From contig QQUY01000001.1 of assembly GCA_003385635.1 (NCBI GenBank), positions 2,519,001 to 2,583,000 of the forward strand: a stretch of DNA of 64,000 nt, read 5' to 3'. Position 1 is the stretch's first letter, and each line of letters begins with the position of its first letter. Shown here piece after piece: positions 17,155-25,804 of this stretch. The stretch comes from Acidobacteriota bacterium (GTDB lineage: Bacteria > Acidobacteriota > Blastocatellia > Pyrinomonadales > Pyrinomonadaceae). The position numbers and the translations under genes were made by a program. Below the pieces are notes generated by a model. That model was not told the DNA's origin, did no database searches, and saw only the letters and a program-made list of their open reading frames with translations.

Positions 17155-17838
17155 ATGCATCTTTTCATACTCGACCCCTACGACACTTACAAAGCAATTG
17201 CCGCGGTTGTCGCATTCCTGGCAATCTTCTTCAGCTGTGCTGCAGGATCTGCCGCATACGGCCAGAATGGCGGCGAGAAGACCGATCCGACTGTTTTGAC
17301 CGACACGGAGCGTGCAAAGGCGATCCAGTATCTGGAGCAAACCAAGAAAAAGCTTACTGCCGAACTTAGCGGATTGACCGACAGGCAGCTCTACTACAAG
17401 GCGTCGGACGACCGCTGGTCGGTTGCCGAAGTTGCTGAGCATATCATCGTTGCAGAGCAGAGAATCTCGGAACTCATTTCTGAAACGATTGCAAAGAGTC
17501 CCGAGAACGCTTCGCCAGATGTTCACAGATTCAATGACACCGCCATTCCGCTCGCGATCACAAATCGCAATCAGAAGTTCACGGCGCCTCCGGTAGTTCA
17601 ACCGAACGGCCGCTGGAAATCACGCGACGAACTTCTTTCCGAATGGGATACATCGCGCGAAAAGACTATCGATTTTCTGAGGACAACACAGACAAATTTG
17701 CGCACACGGTTTGCCGAGAATCCCGTCCTAGGGACGATCGACGCGTTTCAGTGGATCATCTTTCTCGATTCTCATTCGCGACGACACCTTGCTCAGATCG
17801 CTGAAATAAAGGCAGAAGCTGGCTATCCTTCGAAGTAA
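17155..17838 (+). CDS. DinB-superfamily protein with N-terminal membrane/signal segment
   Basis: A 228-residue protein. The start at 17155 is supported by AAGGAG eight nt upstream, and the reading could otherwise extend to 17020. Residues about 14-36 are hydrophobic and end AAYGQ, indicating export or membrane anchoring. The rest is a DinB_2-like four-helix bundle: LTDRQLYYKASDDRWSVAEVAEHI, then the distal HSRRHLAQIAEIK, giving the His residues that usually bind a divalent metal. Family functions include metal-dependent thiol transferases, but this member's function is unknown. Confidence 0.8.
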   Translation: MHLFILDPYDTYKAIAAVVAFLAIFFSCAAGSAAYGQNGGEKTDPTVLTDTERAKAIQYLEQTKKKLTAELSGLTDRQLYYKASDDRWSVAEVAEHIIVAEQRISELISETIAKSPENASPDVHRFNDTAIPLAITNRNQKFTAPPVVQPNGRWKSRDELLSEWDTSREKTIDFLRTTQTNLRTRFAENPVLGTIDAFQWIIFLDSHSRRHLAQIAEIKAEAGYPSK

Positions 17839-18003
17839 CAGCACGATCAGCGACTCCTATGTAGGCGTTATGCCTGCGTACGCGAACGGGCCTTTAAGGG
17901 AAGGAACAAGGTCAGCAGAATTCCCGCGAGGCCCGTTTCGCTCTTCGAACGGATTCGAAATTGTTTTACGCAAGGGCGTGAATATTGATAGATTTTGTGC
18001 GGA
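17839..18003. other. Intergenic hairpins upstream of the LytS-like kinase
   Basis: Contains a short taggcgttatgcctgcg hairpin (about 17862-17878) and a longer stem with arms aacgggcct and aggcccgtt (about 17886-17940). It may terminate the DinB-like transcript or belong to the hairpin repeat families seen elsewhere. Confidence 0.5.
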
Positions 18004-19131
18004 ATGAAGCAGGAAAGATCTGACATCCGATCCGAAGACCCCGCGTTTCTGCGCAGCAAGCTCCTGATCTTCTGGGCGCTGCTGAGTTTCGTGGGTCTTC
18101 TGCTAACAGTTTCGTACATCGTCCCCCGCGCCGCTTCCGGCGAACCATTTACGATACTTGGGGCGCTCAACGAACAGATGATCCGGTTCCAGATCTGGAC
18201 GGCGATGGCCATCCTGATAATCTGGAATCACAAATTCTTCAGCCGGATTAGCCGCAGTTGGTACTTCCTCTTCCCCGCTCACGTCCTTTCCGGGATCGTC
18301 TGGTCGATAATTGCGACTGCCGCGATGGTGGTTGTCGTCTGGTTCTTTGACGGGCTAATCAACGCAGAATACCGGACCCTCGCCGAGCGTGCATTGCTCG
18401 CCGGCGCTGGAAGCGTAGTGATGGGAGTTGTCGGGTACAAGATCATCCTGACCACGAATCTTGCGCTGGATTTTTCGAAGAAGTTCAATGACGAGAAGAA
18501 CCGGGCTGCCGAACTTGAAAGCCAGCTTGCGCAGGCGCAGCTCCAGGCTTTGAAGATGCAGCTCCAGCCGCATTTTCTTTTCAATACGCTTAACTCGCTT
18601 TCGAGCCTCGCGCTCGAGGACCCGAGACAGACCGTCCATATGATCTCCAGGCTAGGGGATTTTCTCCGGATGACGGTCGACTCGAACGGGACACAGACGG
18701 TGTCGCTTGAGAAAGAACTCGATTTTCTAAAGAACTACCTTGAGATCGAGAAGGTCAGATTCCGGGACAGGCTTGAACCCGAGTTCGACATCGACCCGCA
18801 CACTCTGGATTTGGAAGTCCCGAACCTACTATTGCAGCCGGGGGTTGAGAACGCGATCAAGCACGGCGTCTCGAAGAGCATGAGCGCGGGCAGAATTCGT
18901 GTTTCATCCTCAAGACGCGAAGACCGACTGGTACTCGAGATCTTTAACGACGGGCCGCCTTCCAACGGTCGGCAAGAGGGAAAGCTGAAAGAAGGAGTGG
19001 GTATTGCAAACACGAGGGAGAGGCTGAGGCAGATCTACGGCGAGGATTTCGAACTGGATTTCGAACTGATACCTGCCGGCGGCGCAAAACTGACTATCTC
19101 ATTGCCTTTAAGAGGGCCTAGCCACAGATGA
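18004..19131 (+). CDS. LytS/YehU-type sensor histidine kinase
   Basis: A 375-residue membrane kinase. The ATG at 18004 is preferred to a TTG at 17995. Four TM helices lie in the first 150 residues with no periplasmic sensor domain. A coiled-coil linker leads to the PF06580 histidine kinase core, LQPHFLFNTLNSLSSLA, with the phospho-accepting His. An HATPase_c domain follows (PGVENAIKHG and GVGIANTRERL). The response regulator gene follows after a 135-nt palindrome. The last residues (SHR) and the stop TGA lie inside that palindrome's left arm. The signal sensed is unknown. Confidence 0.9.
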   Translation: MKQERSDIRSEDPAFLRSKLLIFWALLSFVGLLLTVSYIVPRAASGEPFTILGALNEQMIRFQIWTAMAILIIWNHKFFSRISRSWYFLFPAHVLSGIVWSIIATAAMVVVVWFFDGLINAEYRTLAERALLAGAGSVVMGVVGYKIILTTNLALDFSKKFNDEKNRAAELESQLAQAQLQALKMQLQPHFLFNTLNSLSSLALEDPRQTVHMISRLGDFLRMTVDSNGTQTVSLEKELDFLKNYLEIEKVRFRDRLEPEFDIDPHTLDLEVPNLLLQPGVENAIKHGVSKSMSAGRIRVSSSRREDRLVLEIFNDGPPSNGRQEGKLKEGVGIANTRERLRQIYGEDFELDFELIPAGGAKLTISLPLRGPSHR

Positions 19132-19254
19132 AGGAGATGAACACGGATATTTAAGGGCGCTTCCTATTGAGGCACGTCGCGGATTATTCGAATCGGCGAC
19201 GAATCAGTAGAAAGCCACAGCTTCATCTGTGTTAATCCCCTTAATCCGTGGCTA
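19119..19254. repeat. Palindromic 'ccacagat' element between the two-component genes
   Basis: The 30-nt arms at 19119-19148 and 19225-19254 are reverse complements at about 25 of 30 positions (starting tagccacagatgaagg). The left arm overlaps the kinase 3' end. A second copy with 30-nt arms lies on the other side of the regulator gene at 20052-20215, so the regulator gene is bracketed. Confidence 0.85.
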
Positions 19255-19266
19255 AAGTTTCTGCTT

Positions 19267-20031
19267 ATGTTCAGAGCACTGATAGTAGATGACGAGCCGC
19301 CGGCGCGCGAGATAATCCGAAAGATGCTTGCCGAAGACGCAGAGATAGAGATAGCCGGCGAATGCTCGAACGGCGCGGAGGCGATCGAAGCGATCGCCGA
19401 ATTGAAGCCCGATCTGATGTTCCTCGATATACAGATGCCGGAGGTCGACGGCTTCGAACTGCTTGAGGCCTGCGACGGCGAGAAGATGCCGGCAGTGATC
19501 TTCGTGACGGCATTTAACCGATACGCGGTCAAGGCGTTCGAGGTATCTGCAGTCGATTACCTTCTAAAGCCATTCGATCATGCACGCATGGCTTTGGCGC
19601 TTGAGCGCGCAAAAACGGATCTTAAGGAGAAGTCGAACGCCGAGAGAAGTGATCAGGTCTTGGACCTTCTGAACAGAATTTCCGAAGGACCAGACAGGCT
19701 GAAGAGGTTCGTGATCAAGAACAACGGCAGGATCCTGCTTGTGCCTGCGGAGGACGTCGACTGGATCGAGTCGGACGGCAACTATCTTCTGCTGCACAGC
19801 GGAGACGACAAACACCTGATCCGGGAAACCCTCAAGAGCATGGAAGAACGTCTGGATCCGGAGCTCTTCTTCCGCATCCACCGCTCGACGATCGTGAACA
19901 TCGATTCGGTGAAGGAGCTTCAGAAGCACTTCAATGATGAACACGTCGTGCTGATGAAATCCGGTAAGGAACTGATCCTGAGCAGGCGCTACAGAGGCAA
20001 GCTCTCGGAAAAACTCGGCGCCTCGATCTGA
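19267..20031 (+). CDS. LytTR-family response regulator
   Basis: A 254-residue regulator with a receiver domain at 1-120: acidic pair D8-D9, phospho-acceptor Asp54 in MFLDIQMPEVDG, and the conserved Lys in DYLLKPFDHAR. A LytTR DNA-binding domain is at about 145-250 (VPAEDVDWIESDGNYLLLH, FFRIHRSTIVNI, SRRYRGKL). It would be phosphorylated by the LytS-like kinase encoded just upstream and bind imperfect direct repeats in promoters. The target genes are not evident. The intervening palindrome makes coupled translation unlikely. Confidence 0.92.
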   Translation: MFRALIVDDEPPAREIIRKMLAEDAEIEIAGECSNGAEAIEAIAELKPDLMFLDIQMPEVDGFELLEACDGEKMPAVIFVTAFNRYAVKAFEVSAVDYLLKPFDHARMALALERAKTDLKEKSNAERSDQVLDLLNRISEGPDRLKRFVIKNNGRILLVPAEDVDWIESDGNYLLLHSGDDKHLIRETLKSMEERLDPELFFRIHRSTIVNIDSVKELQKHFNDEHVVLMKSGKELILSRRYRGKLSEKLGASI

Positions 20032-20051
20032 AAGCTGAAAAGGAGGTAGTT

Positions 20052-20215
20052 TAGCCACAGATTAAGGGGATGAACACAGATTTGGGAAAGCGGCAAGTGA
20101 ATGCTCGGTTAAGAAGTCCTTCTTAGTCGACTCTTACCTTGTTCACGCACTGAATGCCGCGATTCACAAACCCACGCTTTCCTTTATCCGTGTTCATCCC
20201 CTTTATCCGTGGCTA
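20052..20215. repeat. Palindromic 'ccacagat' element, second copy
   Basis: The arms 20052-20081 and 20186-20215 match as reverse complements at about 27 of 30 positions. It lies between the convergent LytTR regulator and M1 aminopeptidase genes and could act as a bidirectional terminator. Confidence 0.85.
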
Positions 20216-20222
20216 ATTTTAC

Positions 20223-23200
20223 CTACTTCCCAAATTTTGAGCGGATCTTTACCGCTCTCTCCAGCCCGTCGACGTTTTCAAGGATCTTCCGTCTCAGGTC
20301 CGCATCGAGGCTTTGGTTCTCCTCCAGGAACTTGTTCACGACATCGAGAGCTTCCTGCGAATCCTGGCCACCTATGAAAGCACCCAACCAGCCGTTCACA
20401 AAAAAGATCTTGCGATCGCGTTTCAAGTTCGGAAGCTCGGCTAGTGCGTCGGCCAGGTAGGGCAGTGTCAGCTCCGAGTGAGAAGGCGCGTTCCATACGT
20501 CAAAAGCCGCTTCGATCCAGCTTTCCGATATCTCCTTGTTCTCGGTGAAATCTCTCCAGTATTTCGCCTTGTTCTCTTTTGTCGCGAATCCCCCTTTGGC
20601 CGCATAGGCCCAGCGCAGCGCCGCATCGTCTTTTTCGGTCTTCTCGAGTTCCGCCAAGAACTTCGCACCATCCGGATCGCCGATGACGATCAAACGCGTG
20701 GTGATGTCGAACTTGTCTTTCGGTCGGATCGGGAATGGGGGATCGGAAGTACTGAGAGATGAGTGCTGAGTACTGAGTGCGCTTTCAAAATCAAGTTCAC
20801 GCGGTCCCTCAATTCGCGACTGCTGATTTCTGACTTCTGACTTCTGACTTCTATCCTGCCCTTCGCTACCGCTCCGGGTTCCTATTTCAGACTTCTGACT
20901 TCTGACTTCTGACTTCTCTGCCCGATCTCCCGCAACAAACAAAGCCTTTAACGCCTCACGAGCCTCTTTTCCTTTCGCAACACCCAGAAGCGCTCGGTAA
21001 TACGTGATCCTCTGGCCGATGGAAGGCGCGGTCTTCATCTTGTCGATCAGGAGCGATTCGAGTTTCGGCGCTACCTCTTCCTGCTGTTTTTCCGAGAGAT
21101 AGTAATTAAATGCGTAGGCGGTCCTGCCTAGGATCGAGGAGATCGTCGTCTCGTCCTTCTCGGCATCGATGTTCGCTATCGCGAGGTTTATGTAATCGAG
21201 CGGCGCGAGCTCCGCGAAGCGGACCGAATCCCACAGGCTTCCCCACATCTGAGCCCGCAGGAAATCGTCCTTTTCGTTGCGTATGTTCTTGAGGATGTAG
21301 TTCCGGCTCTTCTCATCGAGGAGGAAGATCCCGTATCCGTAATCGCGGTAGTTGGGGAACAACATCACGAACTGTCGCTTGTTTACCTTCAGTGGCTCAG
21401 TCGAACCACTGTCTTTAGCTTTTACTTCGCTTTCATCGTCATTTGAAAAGACAAACTCCTTTCGCCTCTCGATCCACTCATATTCAAAGTCCGGTAAGCG
21501 TGCATATTTTCGGTAACCTACTGGAACTCTCTCAACATTCGTCTCACCATTCTCAAACACTCTAAGTACTTGAATGTCCTGTACCCAATTGAAGTTCCCT
21601 CCGGGCAAAGTGGGTTCCTGGCGCAAATAATCGTTCAGAATAGTGTGTGCTCCAGTGGCTCCGCAGGTACGGGTTAAGCCGGCAATCGGATTCGGATCGC
21701 TTTTCAAGCACTCGGTTGAACGATAGATAGCAGTACCAGGCTTCGAAACCCAAAACTCAGCCCACTCACTTTCTACCTGCCACCTGGTGAATTCGATCTT
21801 TGCTTCCTTGTCTCTCTCACTTAACCTTTTGAAGTAATCTTTACCTTGTTCCTCTCTGATCTTAACCTCGACTATCTCGCCTACGAGTTCATGCCAGGTC
21901 GCATTCCCGAATTCGTGGTGCTTTAGAAATGCGCGCACCGCTTCCCTGAAACTCTCCTCTCCCCAGAAAAACTCAGCTTGCTTCAGGAAGGAAGGAGCCT
22001 TCTGATAAACGATATTCCCGTACGCAGACTTTGCCGCACTCAGGTTGGGAAGCTCTTGATGGATCGGTGTCGTCCCACGGGTTACGTCTGTTTGATAAGC
22101 GGCGCTTTTGGTGCGCTGGTAGAAGACCTTCCACGGATCGTATTCGGGTAGAACCTTCTCCATCGTCTTGTAAGCCATGAATGTGGCAAAGCCTTCCTTA
22201 AGCCAAAGGTCGTCGAACCACTTCATCGTGACCGTGTCGCCGAACCACTGATGTGCCGCCTCGTGGAAAATGAGCGAAGCTCGCGAGATATAGTTGTTTG
22301 CGGTCGGCTCGGTCGGAAAGATGACTGAGGTCTCGCGCAGGAACGTAGCGCCGGCGTGCTCCATGCCGCCAAACGGAAATTCGGGGATGAGGATGACATC
22401 GTACTTCCGGAACGGGAACGGGTAGTCGAAATAGTCTTCGAGATATTCGATTGCTTCACGGTTGAGACGGAAGACCTCTTCGACCGGAGCACGGGCGTCG
22501 CCAGTGAGCGGTGAGCGGTTAGCAGTGTGCTGTTTAGCGGCGGGCTTGCCCTCGTTTGGGCCGCTGATCGAAACAAGCATTTCATTATGCCCGTCGCTGG
22601 CGCTCCGGGTTCCAATCGGCGTATCGACTGGAGCGCGGGCATCCTTGCCCGCGTCCGCCGCTTGCGGCGGCAGGAGTTTGTGCGCCTGCGATTTGCGGAC
22701 GAAGATTCTGATAGGGACAGGACTGAGGGCCGAGTACAGAGGACTGAGTGAATAATCTCCCTCGATCTCAGTACTCAGTACTTTCTTCTCAGTACTCCCG
22801 TTTCGGGTCGGCTCCTCGATCACCTGAAACGGTCCCGCAGCGAAGGCGAAGACATAAGTGCTTATCGGCTTGGTTTCAAGAAATGAACGGCTTCTGCGAC
22901 AACCTTGATCAAAAGCTTGGCTCGTTGCGCTCGTCGCTGAGACGGATTCTTTCTTCGAAAGTTCAGTAAGTGCAGGTAAGCGTTTACTAGTATCGCTTGA
23001 TACCGGCAGCGATTCACCGCATTCATCGGTCGTCATCATCCCGATGGGCGAGTTTGAAACGAAATGCCAATCTTCGCTGTAGGTAGCATGCAGCTTAAAC
23101 CTCGCTTTCAGGTCAGGCTGATCGAAAACAGGGAAAGCGGTGCTTGCGTCCGAAGGGACAAATAGCGAGTAGATATATTCCGATCCGTCTTCCTTGTCGA

Positions 23201-23750
23201 CATAGCGCGTGATCGCGCTGCCGGAGGTGAGGATCGGCGATTCGAAATCGAGCTCGATCCGGTTCTTCCCTTCAAGCACGCCCCTTCGAAAGACTAGGTG
23301 CTCGTTGACCTCTTCGAACACGGCATCATTGCCGTTGATCTTCACGTTGAATACCCGCGAGAGCTTCTCGTGACCGGAAATCTTCCGCCAATCCAACACG
23401 ATAGGAATCGTCGCCAGGCGCGAAGTGCTGAGAGATGAGTACTGGGTACTGAGAGAAGAGGGCCCAGTGATTGGGGAGTCGCCCCGCTCTCCTGTCTCCC
23501 GTCTCCTGTCTCTTTCCTCAGTACTCAGTACTTTTTTCTCAGTACTTACAGTTACCTCTATGGCGATCGAGCCTTTCAGCGTAGGCGCCATCTTCACGAG
23601 CGTCAGGTCCAGCTCATAGCGGATGTCTGAGTAATGCTCGGCGCGCCACTTGGCGAGCTCGAGCGGGACGCCCGGCTCGATCGGAGGGACTTGGGCTGAA
23701 GCGGTCATGGTGAAAATTAAAAGAGCTAGTGATGCTATCTGTACTTTCAT
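20223..23750 (-). CDS. M1-family metallopeptidase expanded by in-frame intergenic repeats
   Basis: A 1175-residue exported zinc aminopeptidase with a signal peptide at 1-19. The zinc site HEAAH is at 496-500 with Glu519 in LKEG, the expected HExxH-x18-E, and the substrate-binding loop reads GGMEH (461-465) in place of GAMEN. The coding frame is interrupted, but never broken, by four segments made of the intergenic repeats of this genome: residues about 69-109, 319-344, 356-423 and 945-1001. They give low-complexity peptides such as STEKKVLSTE and KSEVRSQ. All lie outside the catalytic helices. Residues about 243-287 look like a further insertion that is not recognisably repeat-derived. The enzyme is probably still active, given the intact motifs and open frame. 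Confidence 0.85.
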   Translation of the reverse strand: MKVQIASLALLIFTMTASAQVPPIEPGVPLELAKWRAEHYSDIRYELDLTLVKMAPTLKGSIAIEVTVSTEKKVLSTEERDRRRETGERGDSPITGPSSLSTQYSSLSTSRLATIPIVLDWRKISGHEKLSRVFNVKINGNDAVFEEVNEHLVFRRGVLEGKNRIELDFESPILTSGSAITRYVDKEDGSEYIYSLFVPSDASTAFPVFDQPDLKARFKLHATYSEDWHFVSNSPIGMMTTDECGESLPVSSDTSKRLPALTELSKKESVSATSATSQAFDQGCRRSRSFLETKPISTYVFAFAAGPFQVIEEPTRNGSTEKKVLSTEIEGDYSLSPLYSALSPVPIRIFVRKSQAHKLLPPQAADAGKDARAPVDTPIGTRSASDGHNEMLVSISGPNEGKPAAKQHTANRSPLTGDARAPVEEVFRLNREAIEYLEDYFDYPFPFRKYDVILIPEFPFGGMEHAGATFLRETSVIFPTEPTANNYISRASLIFHEAAHQWFGDTVTMKWFDDLWLKEGFATFMAYKTMEKVLPEYDPWKVFYQRTKSAAYQTDVTRGTTPIHQELPNLSAAKSAYGNIVYQKAPSFLKQAEFFWGEESFREAVRAFLKHHEFGNATWHELVGEIVEVKIREEQGKDYFKRLSERDKEAKIEFTRWQVESEWAEFWVSKPGTAIYRSTECLKSDPNPIAGLTRTCGATGAHTILNDYLRQEPTLPGGNFNWVQDIQVLRVFENGETNVERVPVGYRKYARLPDFEYEWIERRKEFVFSNDDESEVKAKDSGSTEPLKVNKRQFVMLFPNYRDYGYGIFLLDEKSRNYILKNIRNEKDDFLRAQMWGSLWDSVRFAELAPLDYINLAIANIDAEKDETTISSILGRTAYAFNYYLSEKQQEEVAPKLESLLIDKMKTAPSIGQRITYYRALLGVAKGKEAREALKALFVAGDRAEKSEVRSQKSEIGTRSGSEGQDRSQKSEVRNQQSRIEGPRELDFESALSTQHSSLSTSDPPFPIRPKDKFDITTRLIVIGDPDGAKFLAELEKTEKDDAALRWAYAAKGGFATKENKAKYWRDFTENKEISESWIEAAFDVWNAPSHSELTLPYLADALAELPNLKRDRKIFFVNGWLGAFIGGQDSQEALDVVNKFLEENQSLDADLRRKILENVDGLERAVKIRSKFGK
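20748..20918. repeat. In-frame repeat insertion 4 in the M1 gene
   Basis: About 57 codons made of CTCAGTA-type heptamers at one end and TTCTGAC heptamers at the other, with a piece of the 24-nt family between (near 20866-20880). Read on the minus strand it encodes KSEVRSQ-type heptapeptides and SALSTQHSSLSTS. Confidence 0.88.
22482..22685. repeat. In-frame repeat insertion 3 in the M1 gene
   Basis: About 68 codons. Plus-strand text includes GGTGAGC heptamers (22504-22520), the gcgggcttgccc element, a 24-nt-family piece (22588-22612) and a gcgggcatccttgcccgc hairpin. It lies just before the catalytic domain, between VRKS and EEVFRLNREAIEYLEDYF. Confidence 0.88.
22719..22796. repeat. In-frame repeat insertion 2 in the M1 gene
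   Basis: About 26 codons of ACTGAGG and CTCAGTA heptamers in inverted order, encoding STEKKVLSTE and SLSPLYSALSP between NG and VPIRIFVRKS. Confidence 0.88.
23424..23546. repeat. In-frame repeat insertion 1 in the M1 gene
   Basis: About 41 codons with AGTACTG-type heptamers on one side, CTCCTGT units in the middle (23490-23515) and CTCAGTA units on the other side. Three different heptamer families are joined here within coding sequence. It lies in the N-terminal beta-domain between EVTV and the segment ATIPIVLDWR. Confidence 0.88.
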
Positions 23751-24218
23751 CTTTAATGATCCAGGAGTTGGACCGACCTGGTTCTTTCTCTTCTTCTAAC
23801 TAGTTTAGGGGGAATTTTACCGCAAAGAACGCAAAGGTATGCGCAAAGCTCACGAAGGGAGCCGAAATACTCTCCAGGTCTCTTCCCCATAAAATTGATA
23901 CCCGATCCATGATACTTGATCATCGATCCGCGCTCTTCGCGAATACCTTTGCGCACTTTGCGGTTACTTCTTCCCCACGAATGATGAAGTCGTGAAGGGC
24001 AAATAAAAGAAAAGACGCTTCCGTAGTGGAAACGTCTCGTTTGAATCTGGTTGTCCTGTGTCGGGTTTCAGGGATCAAGTATCAACGATCAATTGTCAGG
24101 AATCTTTGATTAGGTATCAACGAACAAGTGTCAGGGATCAATGATCAAATATCAATTCAGCTCTTCGCTCAGTACTCAGTACTCATTTCTCAGTACTCCC
24201 TTCGTCCCCGCTCACTAA
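23751..24218. repeat. Repeat-filled intergenic region upstream of the M1 gene
   Basis: No gene seen. A palindrome has arms around 23816-23838 (ttaccgcaaagaacgcaaag) and 23936-23966 (its near complement ending ctttgcggtta). A cttgatac array lies inside and after it. A stem with gacg/cgtc arms is near 23976-24000. The region ends with a ggatcaagtatcaacgatc array (24070-24150) and CTCAGTA heptamers (24169-24199). M1 gene promoter elements would lie at the left end. Confidence 0.75.
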
Positions 24219-25631
24219 TCACAGATTAAAATTGAAGCTTACAAAGCCCGATGCCTTCACGGGTTCGCCGTCGCGCGTGAACGGACGGAAACGCCATTTC
24301 TTAATCGCGGTTTCGGCCGCCTGGGTAAGCATCGCGGGGCCGTCGAGATCGCTGACCTCTTCCACCTTTCCATCCTCGTCAACGAGTACCTTGAGCGTCA
24401 CAACGCCTTCCATACGCAGGTTTCTAGCCTGTCTCGGATAGACCGGAGACACCCTTCGTGTGGCGTACCCTATCAACGAGCCAATGGTCAAAGGGCCCTT
24501 TTCGGCCGGTGCGGCCTTCTCTTCAACGTCTTTCGGGTCGAGCGAACTCTTCACGTTAGGCTGGTCTTGATCGGAGTTCTCGTTCTCAGAACGCTTTGCG
24601 GATCCGATTATCCTGACCGGCCTGTCGGTAACCGAGGCTTCACGCTTCGTATCTTCGGGTTCCGGTTTCTTTTCGACTGGTGGCGACTTCTCTGCAGGTC
24701 TCTCCTCACGGTCCAACGATGTGTCAGCCACGGTCTCCTTCGGTTTCGACTCAAGGTTTAGCGGGATCGTCTTTCTCTCGGGGCGTTTTTCCGCGACCGA
24801 ATTTTCTTCCGGCTTGGCCTCGGGAATGTTAGCCACCGGAAGCGTGTCCTCATCTATGACCGCCAGATCAGAGCTGTCGATCTTTGACGACAAAACATCC
24901 GCCTCTTTCTCTTCAGCTGGAGGAGGCGTCGTTGAAAGCACAACGCTGCGCGATCCAACCATCTGTTCGCGGGCGTCTGACACCTGGTCTCTCCACTGCT
25001 TCGCGTCATACGCATCGCGGGCGAGGGAGCCGCGTGCGCTACTGGAGGTTTCAAGCAAAGCCGCCGCGTTCCCGCGCAGCTTCTCGTCACCTGTCATCGT
25101 CTTCGAATGCTCGATCACCATCTCAAGTGTCTCGCGCATTCCCTGAATGTCTGCCGAAGCGACGGTCGGAAGATTTCTGTCGTTGATGCTGAGGCCCAGA
25201 GACTTGTAACGGTCTACCTGCGTTCGCGCGCCGTGAACCACCTGACCCGCCACAGCGAGGTAATCAAATGAAGCCTCGGATCCCTGAGACTCCTGAACCT
25301 CTTTTAATAGCTCCTTTGCCTTTGGATAGTCCGATAGCTCCAGGTAGGCACTCATCAAAAGTACGTTGACGACCCGGTCCACCGCTGGCTCGGTATTCTC
25401 CCTCTTTATGCTCTCAAGTTCGTAGATCGCAGCGCCATGATTCCTGACAGCCAGCATCGCCTTCGCCTTTGAGATCCGCTCGCGCATTATCTCGGCAGAC
25501 GTCGGCGCACGATCTATCGCAGCCTGCAGCACTTTTGCGTCCGACGGCGAGTTATCCTGCGAAAAATGAGAGAGAGGTAGGGCGAGAAGTAAGAAAAATA
25601 AAAATACCGATACTGAGTTTCGCTGGGACAT
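24219..25631 (-). CDS. TonB C-terminal domain protein with TPR-like N-terminal region
   Basis: A 470-residue exported protein. Its start is supported by AGGAG nine nt upstream. A signal segment (about 7-24, VFLFFLLLALPLSHFSQ) is followed by a helical region, about 28-215, that looks TPR-like (AAIYELESIKRE, LMSAYLELSDYPKAKELL). A long Lys/Glu/Pro-rich linker runs to about 385, then a TonB C-terminal domain (RRVSPVYPRQARNLRMEGVVTLKVLVDEDG ... AIKKWRFRPF). The TonB fold contacts the TonB box of outer-membrane receptors. Because the hydrophobic segment looks cleavable, it may be periplasmic and not an energy transducer. No ExbB/ExbD genes are nearby. Confidence 0.82.
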   Translation of the reverse strand: MSQRNSVSVFLFFLLLALPLSHFSQDNSPSDAKVLQAAIDRAPTSAEIMRERISKAKAMLAVRNHGAAIYELESIKRENTEPAVDRVVNVLLMSAYLELSDYPKAKELLKEVQESQGSEASFDYLAVAGQVVHGARTQVDRYKSLGLSINDRNLPTVASADIQGMRETLEMVIEHSKTMTGDEKLRGNAAALLETSSSARGSLARDAYDAKQWRDQVSDAREQMVGSRSVVLSTTPPPAEEKEADVLSSKIDSSDLAVIDEDTLPVANIPEAKPEENSVAEKRPERKTIPLNLESKPKETVADTSLDREERPAEKSPPVEKKPEPEDTKREASVTDRPVRIIGSAKRSENENSDQDQPNVKSSLDPKDVEEKAAPAEKGPLTIGSLIGYATRRVSPVYPRQARNLRMEGVVTLKVLVDEDGKVEEVSDLDGPAMLTQAAETAIKKWRFRPFTRDGEPVKASGFVSFNFNL

Positions 25632-25804
25632 TATCCGTTTCTCCTGCTGTTGCTCCGAGATGTTGTACCTACCGACCTATCTTCAGGACTACGCTTCAAA
25701 ACGTGACTCCCTTTCGAGTTACAAAAAACTAAAACATTATGCTTTGTAACCCTCGCACAGGCAAGGTTTCGATAACAAACTGTTATCGCAACCATTACCG
25801 TTGC

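Noticed and set aside
20223..23750. M1 aminopeptidase gene as a pseudogene broken by repeats
   Set aside because: The frame is open throughout, the signal peptide and zinc motifs are intact, and all inserts keep the frame.
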